The notes below the pieces were generated by a model. That model did no database searches. It saw only the letters and a list, made by a program, of their open reading frames with translations, and was not told the DNA's origin. Shown piece after piece: positions 47,800 to 57,522 of a DNA stretch of 64,000 nucleotides. The DNA is from Gluconacetobacter aggeris (GTDB taxonomy: Bacteria; Pseudomonadota; Alphaproteobacteria; Acetobacterales; Acetobacteraceae). Each line of letters opens with the position of its first letter. Positions within the stretch are counted from its first letter, which is position 1. The stretch spans positions 372,001-436,000 of the forward strand of contig NZ_JABEQD010000001.1 of assembly GCF_014174395.1 (NCBI RefSeq), written 5' to 3'. Position numbers and translations under genes: made by a program.

Positions 47800-47963
47800 G
47801 AGCCTGGGCGGAAAATGCGCGCTGGTGGCGATCCGGCGCGCGTTTCCTGCGCTTCGGTGCTCATGGCCATCAAGGCCATTCCGCTCCGATGCTCGGAAAC
47901 ACACGACGGCCGTGCCGCTTCGCGGCACTCTCGCTCACCAGCCCACATTTCCGCCCAGGCTCT
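47798..47963 (+). repeat. R3 interspersed repeat, full copy
   Basis: About 165 bp starting within the ctaA stop region. Left end GAGAGCCTGGGCGGAAAATG and right end CATTTCCGCCCAGGCTCTTC are imperfect inverted repeats that extend further inward (GCGCGCTGGTG against CACCAGCCCA). Inside are GGTGCTC, an extra block of about 30 bp not present in the other full copy, and the hairpin GTGCCGC-TTC-GCGGCAC. Apart from the extra block it matches the reverse complement of 54276-54410 almost throughout. No open reading frame of note is inside, so it is MITE- or REP-like. Confidence 0.88.
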
Positions 47964-47981
47964 TCCTGCCACGCCCACGTT

Positions 47982-48006
47982 CCAGCCCGCATTTTCAGTC
48001 ATGCTC
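47982..48006 (-). repeat. R3 solo terminal repeat overlapping the treA stop
   Basis: On the minus strand GAGCATGACTGAAAATG and GGGCTGG match the R3 end at 43489 (GAGCCTGACCGAAAATG..CGCTGG) at most positions. The treA stop codon TGA and its last residues (Glu-His-Asp) lie inside it. Confidence 0.7.
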
Positions 48007-49746
48007 TGAAGACCGGGCGTTGGATGACGCAACGCTGGGTGGCGGCGTATCGGGCACCGGCACCGAGGGCGGAACGATGGCCGGATAGCGGTTCATCAGG
48101 CCCAGCAGCGTGCCGTTGGTCCAGCCGAAGCCGATCTGCATCGGATATTCGCCGCCCCCGGCCCCACCCATCGGGCTGACCGACGGGTCCACCACGTCGT
48201 ATTTCTCCAGCAGTACGCCCGATTTCTGGTAGGTCGTGACCACCCGCGCCGTCCACCGGGCGGCGATCTCCCGCGCCAGATCGTCCTGCCCGTAACGGGC
48301 CAGCCCCATGATGGCCATCCATTCCTCCGGCGCCCAGCCGTTCGGCGCATCCCATTGCTGGCCGGTGGCCTGCTCGGTCGTCACCAGCCCGCCCGCCCGC
48401 AACAGCCGCGCCCGCGCCGTCGCCGCCACCATGCGCGCCTGCTCGGGCGTCGCGGCCTCCAGGAACAGCGGCACCATCGTCGCCACCGACAGGACCGGCG
48501 ACAGCGCCTGCTTTTTCCAGTCGTAATCGAAGAACGCACCCTGGGCCGGGTCCCACAAGACGCGCCGGATGGCGGCGACCCGCTCGGTCGCCAGTTGGGC
48601 GTAGCGCTGCGCCCGCGCCTGGTCTCCCCGCAGGCCATAGGCATGGGCCAGCGTCTGTTGCAGATGCGCGATCAGGCTGTTCAGGTCCACCGGCAGCAGG
48701 TCGGTGGTATGGATCGTGGTCAGCGTATGGCCATCGGCCAGCCAGCGCGAGGAATAATCCCACCCGCTTTCCGCCCCGGCACGCAGGTTGCGATAGATCT
48801 CGGCGGCGGGCCGGTCGGACGCGGCGGCCGTGGCGATATCCTGCGGATAGCTCTCGTCGCGCGGCGTGTCCCGGTCGTCCCAGTAGCGGTTCATCACCGT
48901 GCCGTCCGGCAGGCATACCACGCGGCGATGGGCGGTGCCGGGCGCCAGCCCATCGTCCCCCTCCATCCAGTACTCATATTCGCGCTGCAATTGCGGCAGG
49001 AAAGTCGTGTAGGCGGCCGGTCCGTCATGCCGCGCCAGCAGGTCGACCATCAGCGCGAAGAATGGCGGCTCGGACCGGCTGAGATAATAGGTGCGGCTGC
49101 CATTGGGCATGTGCCCATAGCCGTCGATCAACGAGGCGATATCGCGCACCGTGCCGCGCAGCAGGTCGAACCGCCCGCTTTCCGACAGCCCGATCAGCGT
49201 GAAATAGGAATCCCAGTAATAAAGCTCGCGGAACCGCCCGCCGGGCACGACATAGGGCTGAGGCAGCGGCAGCAGCGACGAATAGGCGGGCGGCCGGTCC
49301 GGCGGCCGGCTCAGCACATCCCACATGCCGTCGATATACTCGCGCACGCTTTCGTCCTGATGCCGGCGATAAGACACCAGGCGCTGCTGCGGCACAGAGA
49401 AATGCTGGGCCACGAAACTGTTGAGGTCGAACCCCGATTGCGCCTTCGCCTGCTCATACGCCGCCAGCAGGTCGCCCGGCGCGCGGTCGGGCACGGCATC
49501 GGCCGCCGTCTTGGCATCGGCGAAGATATGGGCGGCGGAAACGGCGGCAAACAGCCCGCCCAGTGCGATCGAGGGCGGCAGAAGGCCGGCGGCCGGTGCG
49601 GTGACAGGCAGCGTCGCGGGCGCCGACGCGGGCGCGGGTGCCATGACGACAGGCTCCGCCGACGCCGGCTGCATGACCGGCAGCGCCAGCCAGGCGGCCA
49701 GCAGCAGCCCCCCGCGCGACATCGCGCGGCGGTGGCGGCGGGGCAT
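47995..49746 (-). CDS. treA: Periplasmic alpha,alpha-trehalase (GH37)
   Basis: Hydrolyses trehalose to two glucose. About 583 residues from the ATG at 49746: signal peptide to 'QPASA', an Ala/Pro linker, then the GH37 domain. That domain has signature 1 'PGGRFRELYYWDSYFT' and signature 2 'QWDAPNGWAPEEW', plus 'ESGWDYSSRWLADG' and 'LLEKYDVVDP' with family acidic residues. The frame also opens from GTG 49800, giving a longer basic n-region. The C-terminus ends in an R3 repeat that supplies the stop codon. It is divergent from tldD across about 285 bp. In the periplasm it lets the cell use external trehalose or recycle its own. Confidence 0.94.
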   Translation of the reverse strand: MPRRHRRAMSRGGLLLAAWLALPVMQPASAEPVVMAPAPASAPATLPVTAPAAGLLPPSIALGGLFAAVSAAHIFADAKTAADAVPDRAPGDLLAAYEQAKAQSGFDLNSFVAQHFSVPQQRLVSYRRHQDESVREYIDGMWDVLSRPPDRPPAYSSLLPLPQPYVVPGGRFRELYYWDSYFTLIGLSESGRFDLLRGTVRDIASLIDGYGHMPNGSRTYYLSRSEPPFFALMVDLLARHDGPAAYTTFLPQLQREYEYWMEGDDGLAPGTAHRRVVCLPDGTVMNRYWDDRDTPRDESYPQDIATAAASDRPAAEIYRNLRAGAESGWDYSSRWLADGHTLTTIHTTDLLPVDLNSLIAHLQQTLAHAYGLRGDQARAQRYAQLATERVAAIRRVLWDPAQGAFFDYDWKKQALSPVLSVATMVPLFLEAATPEQARMVAATARARLLRAGGLVTTEQATGQQWDAPNGWAPEEWMAIMGLARYGQDDLAREIAARWTARVVTTYQKSGVLLEKYDVVDPSVSPMGGAGGGEYPMQIGFGWTNGTLLGLMNRYPAIVPPSVPVPDTPPPSVASSNARSSEHD

Positions 49747-50032
49747 GGCGGAACCGCGACCGGGCCGGATGGCGCGTCGCACCGGAAGATGTAGCGTCAC
49801 CAGGCAGGAAATCCTCGTTCGGTCAGCATGTTGGCAGGACAGAATGCCCTGCGGTGCCGAAGGCGCATAAGAAAAACGACCCGGATGGCGTGAAGTTCAT
49901 CCCACGGACGGACGATGGCGGCACTGGTCAAGCGCGCGCTTTCGTCCCACATCGGAATACGATTATGAATTCCGGCAGGGCATCACCCACCCTGCCCTCC
50001 CGTTCCCGCGCACCGTCCGGAGTCCGCCCCCG

Positions 50033-51493
<1,461 letters not shown>

Positions 51494-51505
51494 GGAGACA
51501 TCTTC

Positions 51506-51583
51506 ATGGCGCAGGACGAGCAGGATGACGCTTTTCCGCGCCTGTCGGACATGAAAAAGCCTTTCAACGAACCCGTTCGCTGA
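51506..51583 (+). CDS. Very small ORF coupled to tldD (25 aa)
   Basis: ATG at 51506 has a near-perfect AAGGAG eight bases upstream, and that site overlaps the tldD stop (TAAGGAG). The 25-residue product starts 'MAQDEQDDAFPRLSDMKK' and ends 'PFNEPVR', acidic then basic. Its stop codon falls inside the terminator stem, so it is the last thing translated from the transcript. No family recognised. The strong ribosome-binding site and tight spacing make translation likely. Whether the peptide matters, or serves to shape termination, is unknown. Confidence 0.5.
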   Translation: MAQDEQDDAFPRLSDMKKPFNEPVR

Positions 51584-51595
51584 AAGGCTTTTTCA
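51552..51595. terminator. Two-way terminator between tldD and the TonB-dependent receptor
   Basis: GAAAAAGCCTTTCA and TGAAAGGCTTTTTC form a perfect 14-pair stem, and inner CGAAC/GTTCG extends it after one mismatch. The A/T ends give a T-run in either direction, so it can end both the plus-strand tldD transcript and the minus-strand receptor transcript. Confidence 0.85.
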
Positions 51596-51640
51596 GAACC
51601 CAGACTTCCCTGAACGGCGCCCCGAAGGGCGCCGCATGGA

Positions 51641-54079
51641 TCAGAAGCCGGTCGAGACCGTCACGACCGCCGTGAAGGGCGTCTGGAGGTAATAGACAGG
51701 CTGCGCACCGGCAATGGTGCTGCCTCTCACGCCCGTCACCCCATTGAGCGTGTTCTGGAACGTGTAGACGCCGCTGCGGAACTTCGCATTGGTCAGGTTG
51801 GTCATGTTGAGCTGGATCTGCGGCGACTTCAGGAACCCGAGGCTGCCGAAACGATAGCCGATATTGACGGCATCGGTGATGTAGTTCGGGATCGAACTGT
51901 CGTTCATCAGCGTGGCGTACTGCTTGCCGACATATTTCAGCTGCGCGCCGATGAACAGGCGCCCGTCGTCATAATCCAGGCCGAGGGCCGCCATCACTTT
52001 CGGGCTGTTGATCTGGTTCTTGCCCTTCGTCGGCAGGTAATCGGCGATGGGGACGCCATTGCGAATACCCGTCGTCCCGATATTGTTGTCGATCCGCGCG
52101 CTCAGATACTCGAACGAGGCATAGGGGCGCAGATGATACAGGATCGGACGCGTCGACACCTGCACGTCGACGCCGCGCGACGTCTGGCCACCGGCATTGA
52201 CGGTCTGGCTGTAGCTGGCTCCACCCGGCCCACTCCCAGGGTCATACTGGGTCAGGGTCAGCAGGCGGTTGGTCATGTTGTAGTTGAAGAAGGACACGCT
52301 GCCGATGACCGTATCGCCATTATAGCGATAGCCGATTTCCTCGGAGATCGAATATTGCGGCACCGAAGCCCCGCCGCGCTGAGTACGCGCCGCCGAGGTA
52401 TTGGAGTAATAATCGACCAGCGAGGTGTTCGACGGCACCTTGAAGTTGGTCGCGCCATCCACGAAAATCTGATGGTGGCGGTTGAAGTTCCACGCAATGC
52501 CGATCTGCGGCAGCGGCTCGGCCACATGCAGGTTGCGGTTATAGGTGCCGCCGGGACCGGTGACGTAGTTATAGACCCGCCGCGTCACCATGGCTTCCTT
52601 GAAGCCCAGGTCGATATGCAGCTTGCGATCGAAATAATCCATGCTGTCGCCGATGAACAGCATGTTGACCTGCGACAGGCTCAGGAAGTCGCGATAATTG
52701 TAGGGCTGGCCGTTCGGCATTTTGACCAGGGCATTGGTACCCCAGATATTGTACGGCTCGCCGGTTGCCTGATCGACCCTGCCGACGGGCGAATATTGCA
52801 GCAGGTTGGCATATTCGTACCACCAGCCGGCCGTCAGATGATGATGGCTGCCGAGCTGGTAATTGACCTTGATCGTATTGCCGGGGCGGAACTGCTCCTG
52901 GTTCGACGGCGTCAGCGCCAGATAGCTGGCGCCGTTCGTCACCCGCCCGTCCCCGGTCAGGTCGACCGGCACATACTGTCCACCGTAATAGGTCTTGCCT
53001 TCGGTCAGGGTGCTGGCCCCGGTGCCGTTGCCGATACCATGCCAGAAATAGGCCGAATCGTCGATCGAAAGACGCGAGTTGATGACGATATGGGTCGGCA
53101 GGATGGCCACGACATTGCGGAACGGATTGACGTGCAGCCGGTAGTAGTTGGTATCCTTGATGCCGCCGTAATTGGCATCGTAGTTCGTGCTGTAGCCGGT
53201 CGTGCGATATTGCGACAGGCTGGGGTTCAGGAACGAATCATTGACCTGGTCGTTGTAGGAAACGGTCAGCCCGGTATGGCTTCCATTCTCGAAATCCTTC
53301 ACGAGCTTGAAGTCGTAATGGAATTTCTCCGACAGGCCGGGGCCGCGATAATTGTTGGCCTTGGTATGGCTGAAGGCGAACATGAACCGCACGCCGCTAT
53401 TGCCGATATCGCCTGAATTCAGCTTCAGGAACTGGCGCGTCATGTCGAACGAACCGAACGAGATATCGAGCAGGCCACCCATCTTGTGCGAAGGATTGCT
53501 CATCGTCGCCTCGACCAGGCCGCCGGCACCGCTGACGATCGGGCTGTCGAGATTGACCGAACCGGGCAGCAGCGAAACCGTCTCCAGATCCTCGGCCTCC
53601 AGCACCTCGTTCGAATAGAACTGCCCGCCGCCGATATCGTTCAGCGGCATGCCGTCCAGCGTCCAGCCGATATTGGTCTGGTCGAGGCCGCGCACCATCG
53701 TCGATCCGGAATACAGGCCGAAGGAATCCTGATCCATCACGTTGGCGCTGGGCAGCATCTTCAGGATCTGCTGGATGTTCGTGGTCGGCGACTGTTTCGA
53801 GATGAAGTCGCGCGTGATGGTCTGGATCGCCTTGGGGTCCTTTTCCACCCGCATCAGGCCTGCGCCGGGCGAACGGGTCAGCGCGGTGCGGCCGGTCACG
53901 TTGACGACCTCCGTCTTCGGTTCGCCCTGGACCGGCGTGGCCGCCGAAGCGGCAGGCGTCGACGCCGTTGCCGTGGCGCTGGGGGCAACGCTGGTCGTCT
54001 GGGCGCGCGCCGCCACACCGGTCAGACCGGCGACGGCAGTACTGGCAAGAAGAACACTCAGGCGAAGACGTGTGACCAT
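51641..54079 (-). CDS. TonB-dependent outer-membrane receptor 1
   Basis: About 812 residues from the ATG at 54079: signal peptide ('MVTRLRLSVLLASTAVAGLT' through 'ARA'), a Ser/Thr/Ala-rich segment, then the plug domain. The plug has 'TEVVNVTGRTALTRSPGAGL', 'QQILKMLPSANVMDQDSFGL' and 'MVRGLDQTNIGWTLDGMPLN'. A 22-strand type beta-barrel follows, ending 'YLQTPFTAVVTVSTGF' with the terminal Phe needed for barrel assembly. It imports a large or scarce substrate using TonB energy; substrate not determinable. A palindrome with TGCAAATTTGCA lies upstream and may be an operator. The frame extends 20 codons upstream of the chosen ATG. Confidence 0.92.
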   Translation of the reverse strand: MVTRLRLSVLLASTAVAGLTGVAARAQTTSVAPSATATASTPAASAATPVQGEPKTEVVNVTGRTALTRSPGAGLMRVEKDPKAIQTITRDFISKQSPTTNIQQILKMLPSANVMDQDSFGLYSGSTMVRGLDQTNIGWTLDGMPLNDIGGGQFYSNEVLEAEDLETVSLLPGSVNLDSPIVSGAGGLVEATMSNPSHKMGGLLDISFGSFDMTRQFLKLNSGDIGNSGVRFMFAFSHTKANNYRGPGLSEKFHYDFKLVKDFENGSHTGLTVSYNDQVNDSFLNPSLSQYRTTGYSTNYDANYGGIKDTNYYRLHVNPFRNVVAILPTHIVINSRLSIDDSAYFWHGIGNGTGASTLTEGKTYYGGQYVPVDLTGDGRVTNGASYLALTPSNQEQFRPGNTIKVNYQLGSHHHLTAGWWYEYANLLQYSPVGRVDQATGEPYNIWGTNALVKMPNGQPYNYRDFLSLSQVNMLFIGDSMDYFDRKLHIDLGFKEAMVTRRVYNYVTGPGGTYNRNLHVAEPLPQIGIAWNFNRHHQIFVDGATNFKVPSNTSLVDYYSNTSAARTQRGGASVPQYSISEEIGYRYNGDTVIGSVSFFNYNMTNRLLTLTQYDPGSGPGGASYSQTVNAGGQTSRGVDVQVSTRPILYHLRPYASFEYLSARIDNNIGTTGIRNGVPIADYLPTKGKNQINSPKVMAALGLDYDDGRLFIGAQLKYVGKQYATLMNDSSIPNYITDAVNIGYRFGSLGFLKSPQIQLNMTNLTNAKFRSGVYTFQNTLNGVTGVRGSTIAGAQPVYYLQTPFTAVVTVSTGF

Positions 54080-54245
54080 GTACAGGACGGCCTTTTTCTT
54101 GTCATGAAGGGAAGAGGAAACAAAAATCCCCGGAATCATCGAAAATTCACAATAATTCCGGAGAACCTGACCACTCCGTCAAGCTCGTATCAGCAGCCAG
54201 CTTTCGCAAGCAACTGCCATTCTCATGGTCGATCGCCTTGACCGA

Positions 54246-54271
54246 ATCATGTTGCAAATTTGCATCATTAT
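54246..54271. promoter_or_regulatory. Palindromic operator candidate upstream of receptor 1
   Basis: TGCAAATTTGCA (54253-54264) is a perfect 12-bp palindrome inside a 26-bp imperfect one (ATCATGT...TCATTAT). Its half-sites resemble the TGCAA/TTGCA halves of alphaproteobacterial Fur/Mur boxes, though without their usual centre. It is about 165 bp upstream of the receptor start. Iron control of a TonB-dependent receptor would make sense, but it is inference. Confidence 0.4.
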
Positions 54272-54275
54272 GGAT

Positions 54276-54410
54276 GAGAGCCTGACCGGAAATGTGGGCT
54301 GGTGAGCAAGAGTGCCGCGAAGCGGCACACCCGGCATGTGTTTCCGAGCACCGAAGCGCAGGAAACGCGCGTCGGATCGCCACCAGCGCGCATTTCCGGT
54401 CAGGCCCTCG
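54276..54410 (-). repeat. R3 interspersed repeat, full copy (inverted)
   Basis: About 135 bp. Left end GAGAGCCTGACCGGAAATG and right end CATTTCCGGTCAGGCCCTC are inverted repeats continuing inward. The inside matches the reverse complement of 47798-47963 except that about 30 bp are absent, and it includes the GTGCCGC/GCGGCAC hairpin. The right end overlaps the 3' end of the dioxygenase gene. Confidence 0.88.
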
Positions 54411-55431
54411 CAGCCCCCGGCGCGTCGTGGAGAAAGGGAAGGCAGGCATAGCGGCAGCCCCGCGTCACAGGGGCGACCGCATGCAGGACCGAGCAGGAGA
54501 ACACGGTCGCCCCGCCCAGGGGGGCGGTATATCGCGCCGGACCGATCTCCGGAAAGCTCAGCCCGCCCCCCTCGAAATCGTCATTGAGATTGATCGAGAC
54601 GGCGAAGCGGCGATGGGCCGTGGCCGTAACCGTATTGTCACGGTGCGGGCCGAAGCACCCATGGTCGGCGGCGTCATAACAGGCCACGATCATGCGTTCC
54701 ATGCGCGTGACCTGGAACTGGAAATATTTTGATATTTCTGGAACGATACGATGTATGACACGATGCTGAAGCTGGGCGACCAGCGCCGGATCGCGCAGCA
54801 CGCAGTCCCGCCGGCTCTTGAAGCCGATATCCGTCACGGGCAGGGACCGCCCCGGTTCCGGCTCGGTAAAGATGGCCGACTGCACGCTGGCCTGCCCATG
54901 GAAATAGCGGATGAGCATCTCGCAGAGCGCGGGCTCCAGCACGCCGGGCAGCATCAGGGCGGGCGTCGGTACCTGCCGTTGCACGGCCAGGGCGTCCGGG
55001 AGGTGCCGCAGGAAGGACAAGACCTGCCTGACCGAGGAGGGTTCATCGTCCGCGATCGCGGCGATCCGCAGCATGGGGTCCACCAGCACCAGCCCCCTGC
55101 CGCCGGCCGGCACGCCATAATGGCCGGCGACCAGCCGGTCCGCATCCAGGAAATGCCGTACCCCCGGCGGCTGCGCGTGCAGCCGCCCCGACAGCTCGTC
55201 GTCCGAATCGGCGCTGACGCCGAAGAGCTGGCAGCGTACCCCGTCGAAGACAGGATCGCCGGCCAGATGTTCCAGGCGCTCGCCGATATCGGCACCGGCG
55301 GCGGATGGAAAGAAATAGAGCAGGTTGTAACGACCGGCCGCCATGTCGAAACTGTACCGGCCCGACGGCGTGGTGCAGCGCTGGGTGAACCACGGAGCCG
55401 GATCACCGGGGGCGAGGAACCGCCTGTTCAT
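54400..55431 (-). CDS. Peroxiredoxin-like / prolyl-4-hydroxylase (2OG-Fe(II) oxygenase) fusion
   Basis: 343 residues. The N-terminal half (about 5-145) has a thioredoxin/peroxiredoxin-like pattern ('GDPAPWF', 'YNLLYFFPSAAGADIGERLE', 'FGVSADSDDE', 'DADRLVAGHYGV') but lacks the peroxidatic cysteine expected after the 'FFP' strand. The C-terminal half is a P4H-type double-stranded beta-helix with Fe(II) ligands His263 and Asp265 ('GPHRDNT') and His317, and 2OG-binding Arg327 ('LHAVAPVTRGCR'). Related bacterial proteins exist, but the target is unknown. The stop codon lies inside an R3 repeat. It follows the ester hydrolase gene by 96 bp on the same strand. Confidence 0.82.
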   Translation of the reverse strand: MNRRFLAPGDPAPWFTQRCTTPSGRYSFDMAAGRYNLLYFFPSAAGADIGERLEHLAGDPVFDGVRCQLFGVSADSDDELSGRLHAQPPGVRHFLDADRLVAGHYGVPAGGRGLVLVDPMLRIAAIADDEPSSVRQVLSFLRHLPDALAVQRQVPTPALMLPGVLEPALCEMLIRYFHGQASVQSAIFTEPEPGRSLPVTDIGFKSRRDCVLRDPALVAQLQHRVIHRIVPEISKYFQFQVTRMERMIVACYDAADHGCFGPHRDNTVTATAHRRFAVSINLNDDFEGGGLSFPEIGPARYTAPLGGATVFSCSVLHAVAPVTRGCRYACLPFLHDAPGAARA

Positions 55432-55527
55432 GCCATGATCCTTCGCCGCGAACCCGCAGGCACGAAATCTGCGCGAAGCGGCACCGGATGCACAAGAGAG
55501 AAAAAGCGCCCCCGAGGCGGCGAACGA

Positions 55528-57453
55528 TCAGTGCCCCTTCACCGGGGCCCCGTGAACCTCCAGCCAGCTCCGGGCGAGATCGACGCTGACCGTGGCCGGA
55601 CGATAGGCCTCCTTCGGGGCGAGGAAGATATTCTCCACATAGGTCTGCGGATTACGGTCATAGAGCGGGAACCAGCTCGACTGGATCTGGATCATGATCC
55701 GATGCCCCGGCAGGAACGTATGGTTCGCCAGCGGCAGCACCATGTCATAGGCCTGCGCGACATTGGCCGGAATGGGATGCGGCTGCGCGAAACTCTCGCG
55801 ATAGCGGCCGCGCAGGATATCCGCGCTGATCATGAGCTGATACCCGCCCATTTCGGGCTGATCGGCTACTTCATCCGGATAGACGTCGATCAGCTTCACG
55901 ACGAAATCGCCATCGGTGCCCGTGGTGGCGGCCGTCAGATGCATATGCGGCTGGCCACGGACGACGAACGGCGCCGTCAGCACCGGCGAGGTAAAGCTCA
56001 GCACATCGGGGCGCGCGGCCATGTTGCGCTGGTCGGTCGCCAGCCAGTCCCGCCAGTTCGAGCCCGGACGCCCCTTCGAGACGATGGGGCGCGCCACATA
56101 GGGCACCGGATGATCGGGGTCGGACACATAGCGCGCAACCCCCGCATCGGCGCCCGGCGCCTGCGCGCCGAGCCCCTGGCCGGGTTCGAGATGCAGCGTG
56201 GTACAGCCCGAAGCGCAGTCCCGTGGCGGCAACGCGTCCGCGTTCTCCCATATATTGTCACCGGTGCGGAACGCCGTGACGCGCGCGGGCAGCGGGACGC
56301 TGCCATCCTTGAGGTAATGGGCCAGGAACGGTTCCAGAATATTCCTGCGGAAATACAGGCCGGTGTCGGACCGCAGCTTGACCGGCCCCAGCGTGCTGGC
56401 CTCGCGGATCTCGCCGCCATGGTTCCACGGACCGACGGCCAGCCAGAGGCGCGACGCCGCCGCCGGATCTTTTTCCAACGCATGATAAAGGGCAATGGCG
56501 CCGTAATTATCCTCCTGGTCCCACAGGCTATGGACCAGAAGCGTCGGCACCGTCAGCCCCTCGCGCGGCAGCAGCCGGTCCAGCGCCTGTTGCTGCCACC
56601 AATCGTCATAGGCCGGATGGGCCAGAATCTGGCGGAAGAAGCCGATCTGGTCCATGCCGCGCACGCGGCCCGCCGCCCCGGCCGACCCCGCGCGCAGGAA
56701 GACGTCGTAGGAATCGTACTGGCTGGCCCACCAGGTGGCCGTATTCTTCGGTGTGCCGTCCTGCTCGTAGATATAGGGCAGCATTTCCTCGCGGAACGCG
56801 CCGTTATGGAACCAGTCGTCGCCCATCCAGCCATCGACCATCGGGTTCATCGGCACCGAGACCTTCAGCGCCGGATGCGGATGGAACAGCGCCGTGATGG
56901 CGGTATAGCCGTCATAGGATACGCCGATGATGCCGACCTTGCCGTTGCTTTCAGGCAGGTTATGCACCAGCCATTCGATGGTGTCCCAGGTGTCGGTGGC
57001 ATGGTCGACCGCGCTACCGTTCAGCGGGCCACGCAGCGGGCGGTTCATCACATACCGCCCCTCCGACCCGTATTTGCCCCGCACATCCTGGATGACGCGG
57101 ATATACCCGCCATCGGCGATCACATCCGGCATGTTGTCATAGCCTTCCAGCATCGGCCCCATATTGCCGCTGGAGGCGAAGGCGACCATGTGGTCGGCAT
57201 TATAGGGGGTGCGCGTCAGCAGGATCGGCGCACCATGGGCCCCCTTGGGAATGATGATGACCGTATGCAGCTTCGCGCCGTCCCGCATGGGAATCATCAC
57301 ATCCCGGCGGACATGATCGAAGCTGGCATCCTCCACCTGGAAATGGTCCGGCATGTCGGGGGCGATACCGCCGCCGGGGGCGGAAGGCTCCCCCGCCATG
57401 GCCGCCCATGGCAGGATGGCAAGACAGGCCGAAAGCAGCAGGATCTTTCTCAC
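55528..57453 (-). CDS. CocE/NonD-family hydrolase, probable alpha-amino acid ester hydrolase
   Basis: 641 residues, exported (signal peptide 'MRKILLLSACLAILPWAAMA'). It has an alpha/beta-hydrolase domain with a cap and a C-terminal jelly-roll. The nucleophile is in 'GVSYDG' (Ser179), with acid Asp312 in 'SLWDQEDNYGA' and His345 in 'GPWNHGGE'. The Ser-Asp-His spacing of 133 and 33 residues matches alpha-amino acid ester hydrolases such as those of Xanthomonas and Acetobacter, enzymes known for beta-lactam acyl transfer. The physiological substrate is unclear and may be peptides or amino-acid esters. The start is GTG at 57453 with GAGGA ten bases upstream. It lies between TonB receptor 2 and the dioxygenase fusion, all on the same strand. 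Confidence 0.88.
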   Translation of the reverse strand: MRKILLLSACLAILPWAAMAGEPSAPGGGIAPDMPDHFQVEDASFDHVRRDVMIPMRDGAKLHTVIIIPKGAHGAPILLTRTPYNADHMVAFASSGNMGPMLEGYDNMPDVIADGGYIRVIQDVRGKYGSEGRYVMNRPLRGPLNGSAVDHATDTWDTIEWLVHNLPESNGKVGIIGVSYDGYTAITALFHPHPALKVSVPMNPMVDGWMGDDWFHNGAFREEMLPYIYEQDGTPKNTATWWASQYDSYDVFLRAGSAGAAGRVRGMDQIGFFRQILAHPAYDDWWQQQALDRLLPREGLTVPTLLVHSLWDQEDNYGAIALYHALEKDPAAASRLWLAVGPWNHGGEIREASTLGPVKLRSDTGLYFRRNILEPFLAHYLKDGSVPLPARVTAFRTGDNIWENADALPPRDCASGCTTLHLEPGQGLGAQAPGADAGVARYVSDPDHPVPYVARPIVSKGRPGSNWRDWLATDQRNMAARPDVLSFTSPVLTAPFVVRGQPHMHLTAATTGTDGDFVVKLIDVYPDEVADQPEMGGYQLMISADILRGRYRESFAQPHPIPANVAQAYDMVLPLANHTFLPGHRIMIQIQSSWFPLYDRNPQTYVENIFLAPKEAYRPATVSVDLARSWLEVHGAPVKGH

Positions 57454-57487
57454 GCGACGCTCATCCTCGGGCGCAGGCAGGGACAGA

Positions 57488-57512
57488 AGGCCGGGCCATG
57501 CGGGCCCGGCCT
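57488..57512 (-). terminator. Partial terminator between receptor 2 and the ester hydrolase
   Basis: AGGCCGGGCC and GGCCCGGCCT form a perfect ten-pair stem with a five-base loop, 11 bases after the receptor stop. The tail is only TTCTG, so it probably damps read-through, leaving the hydrolase expressed at a lower level than the receptor. Confidence 0.55.
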
Positions 57513-57522
57513 GCGACCGGCA

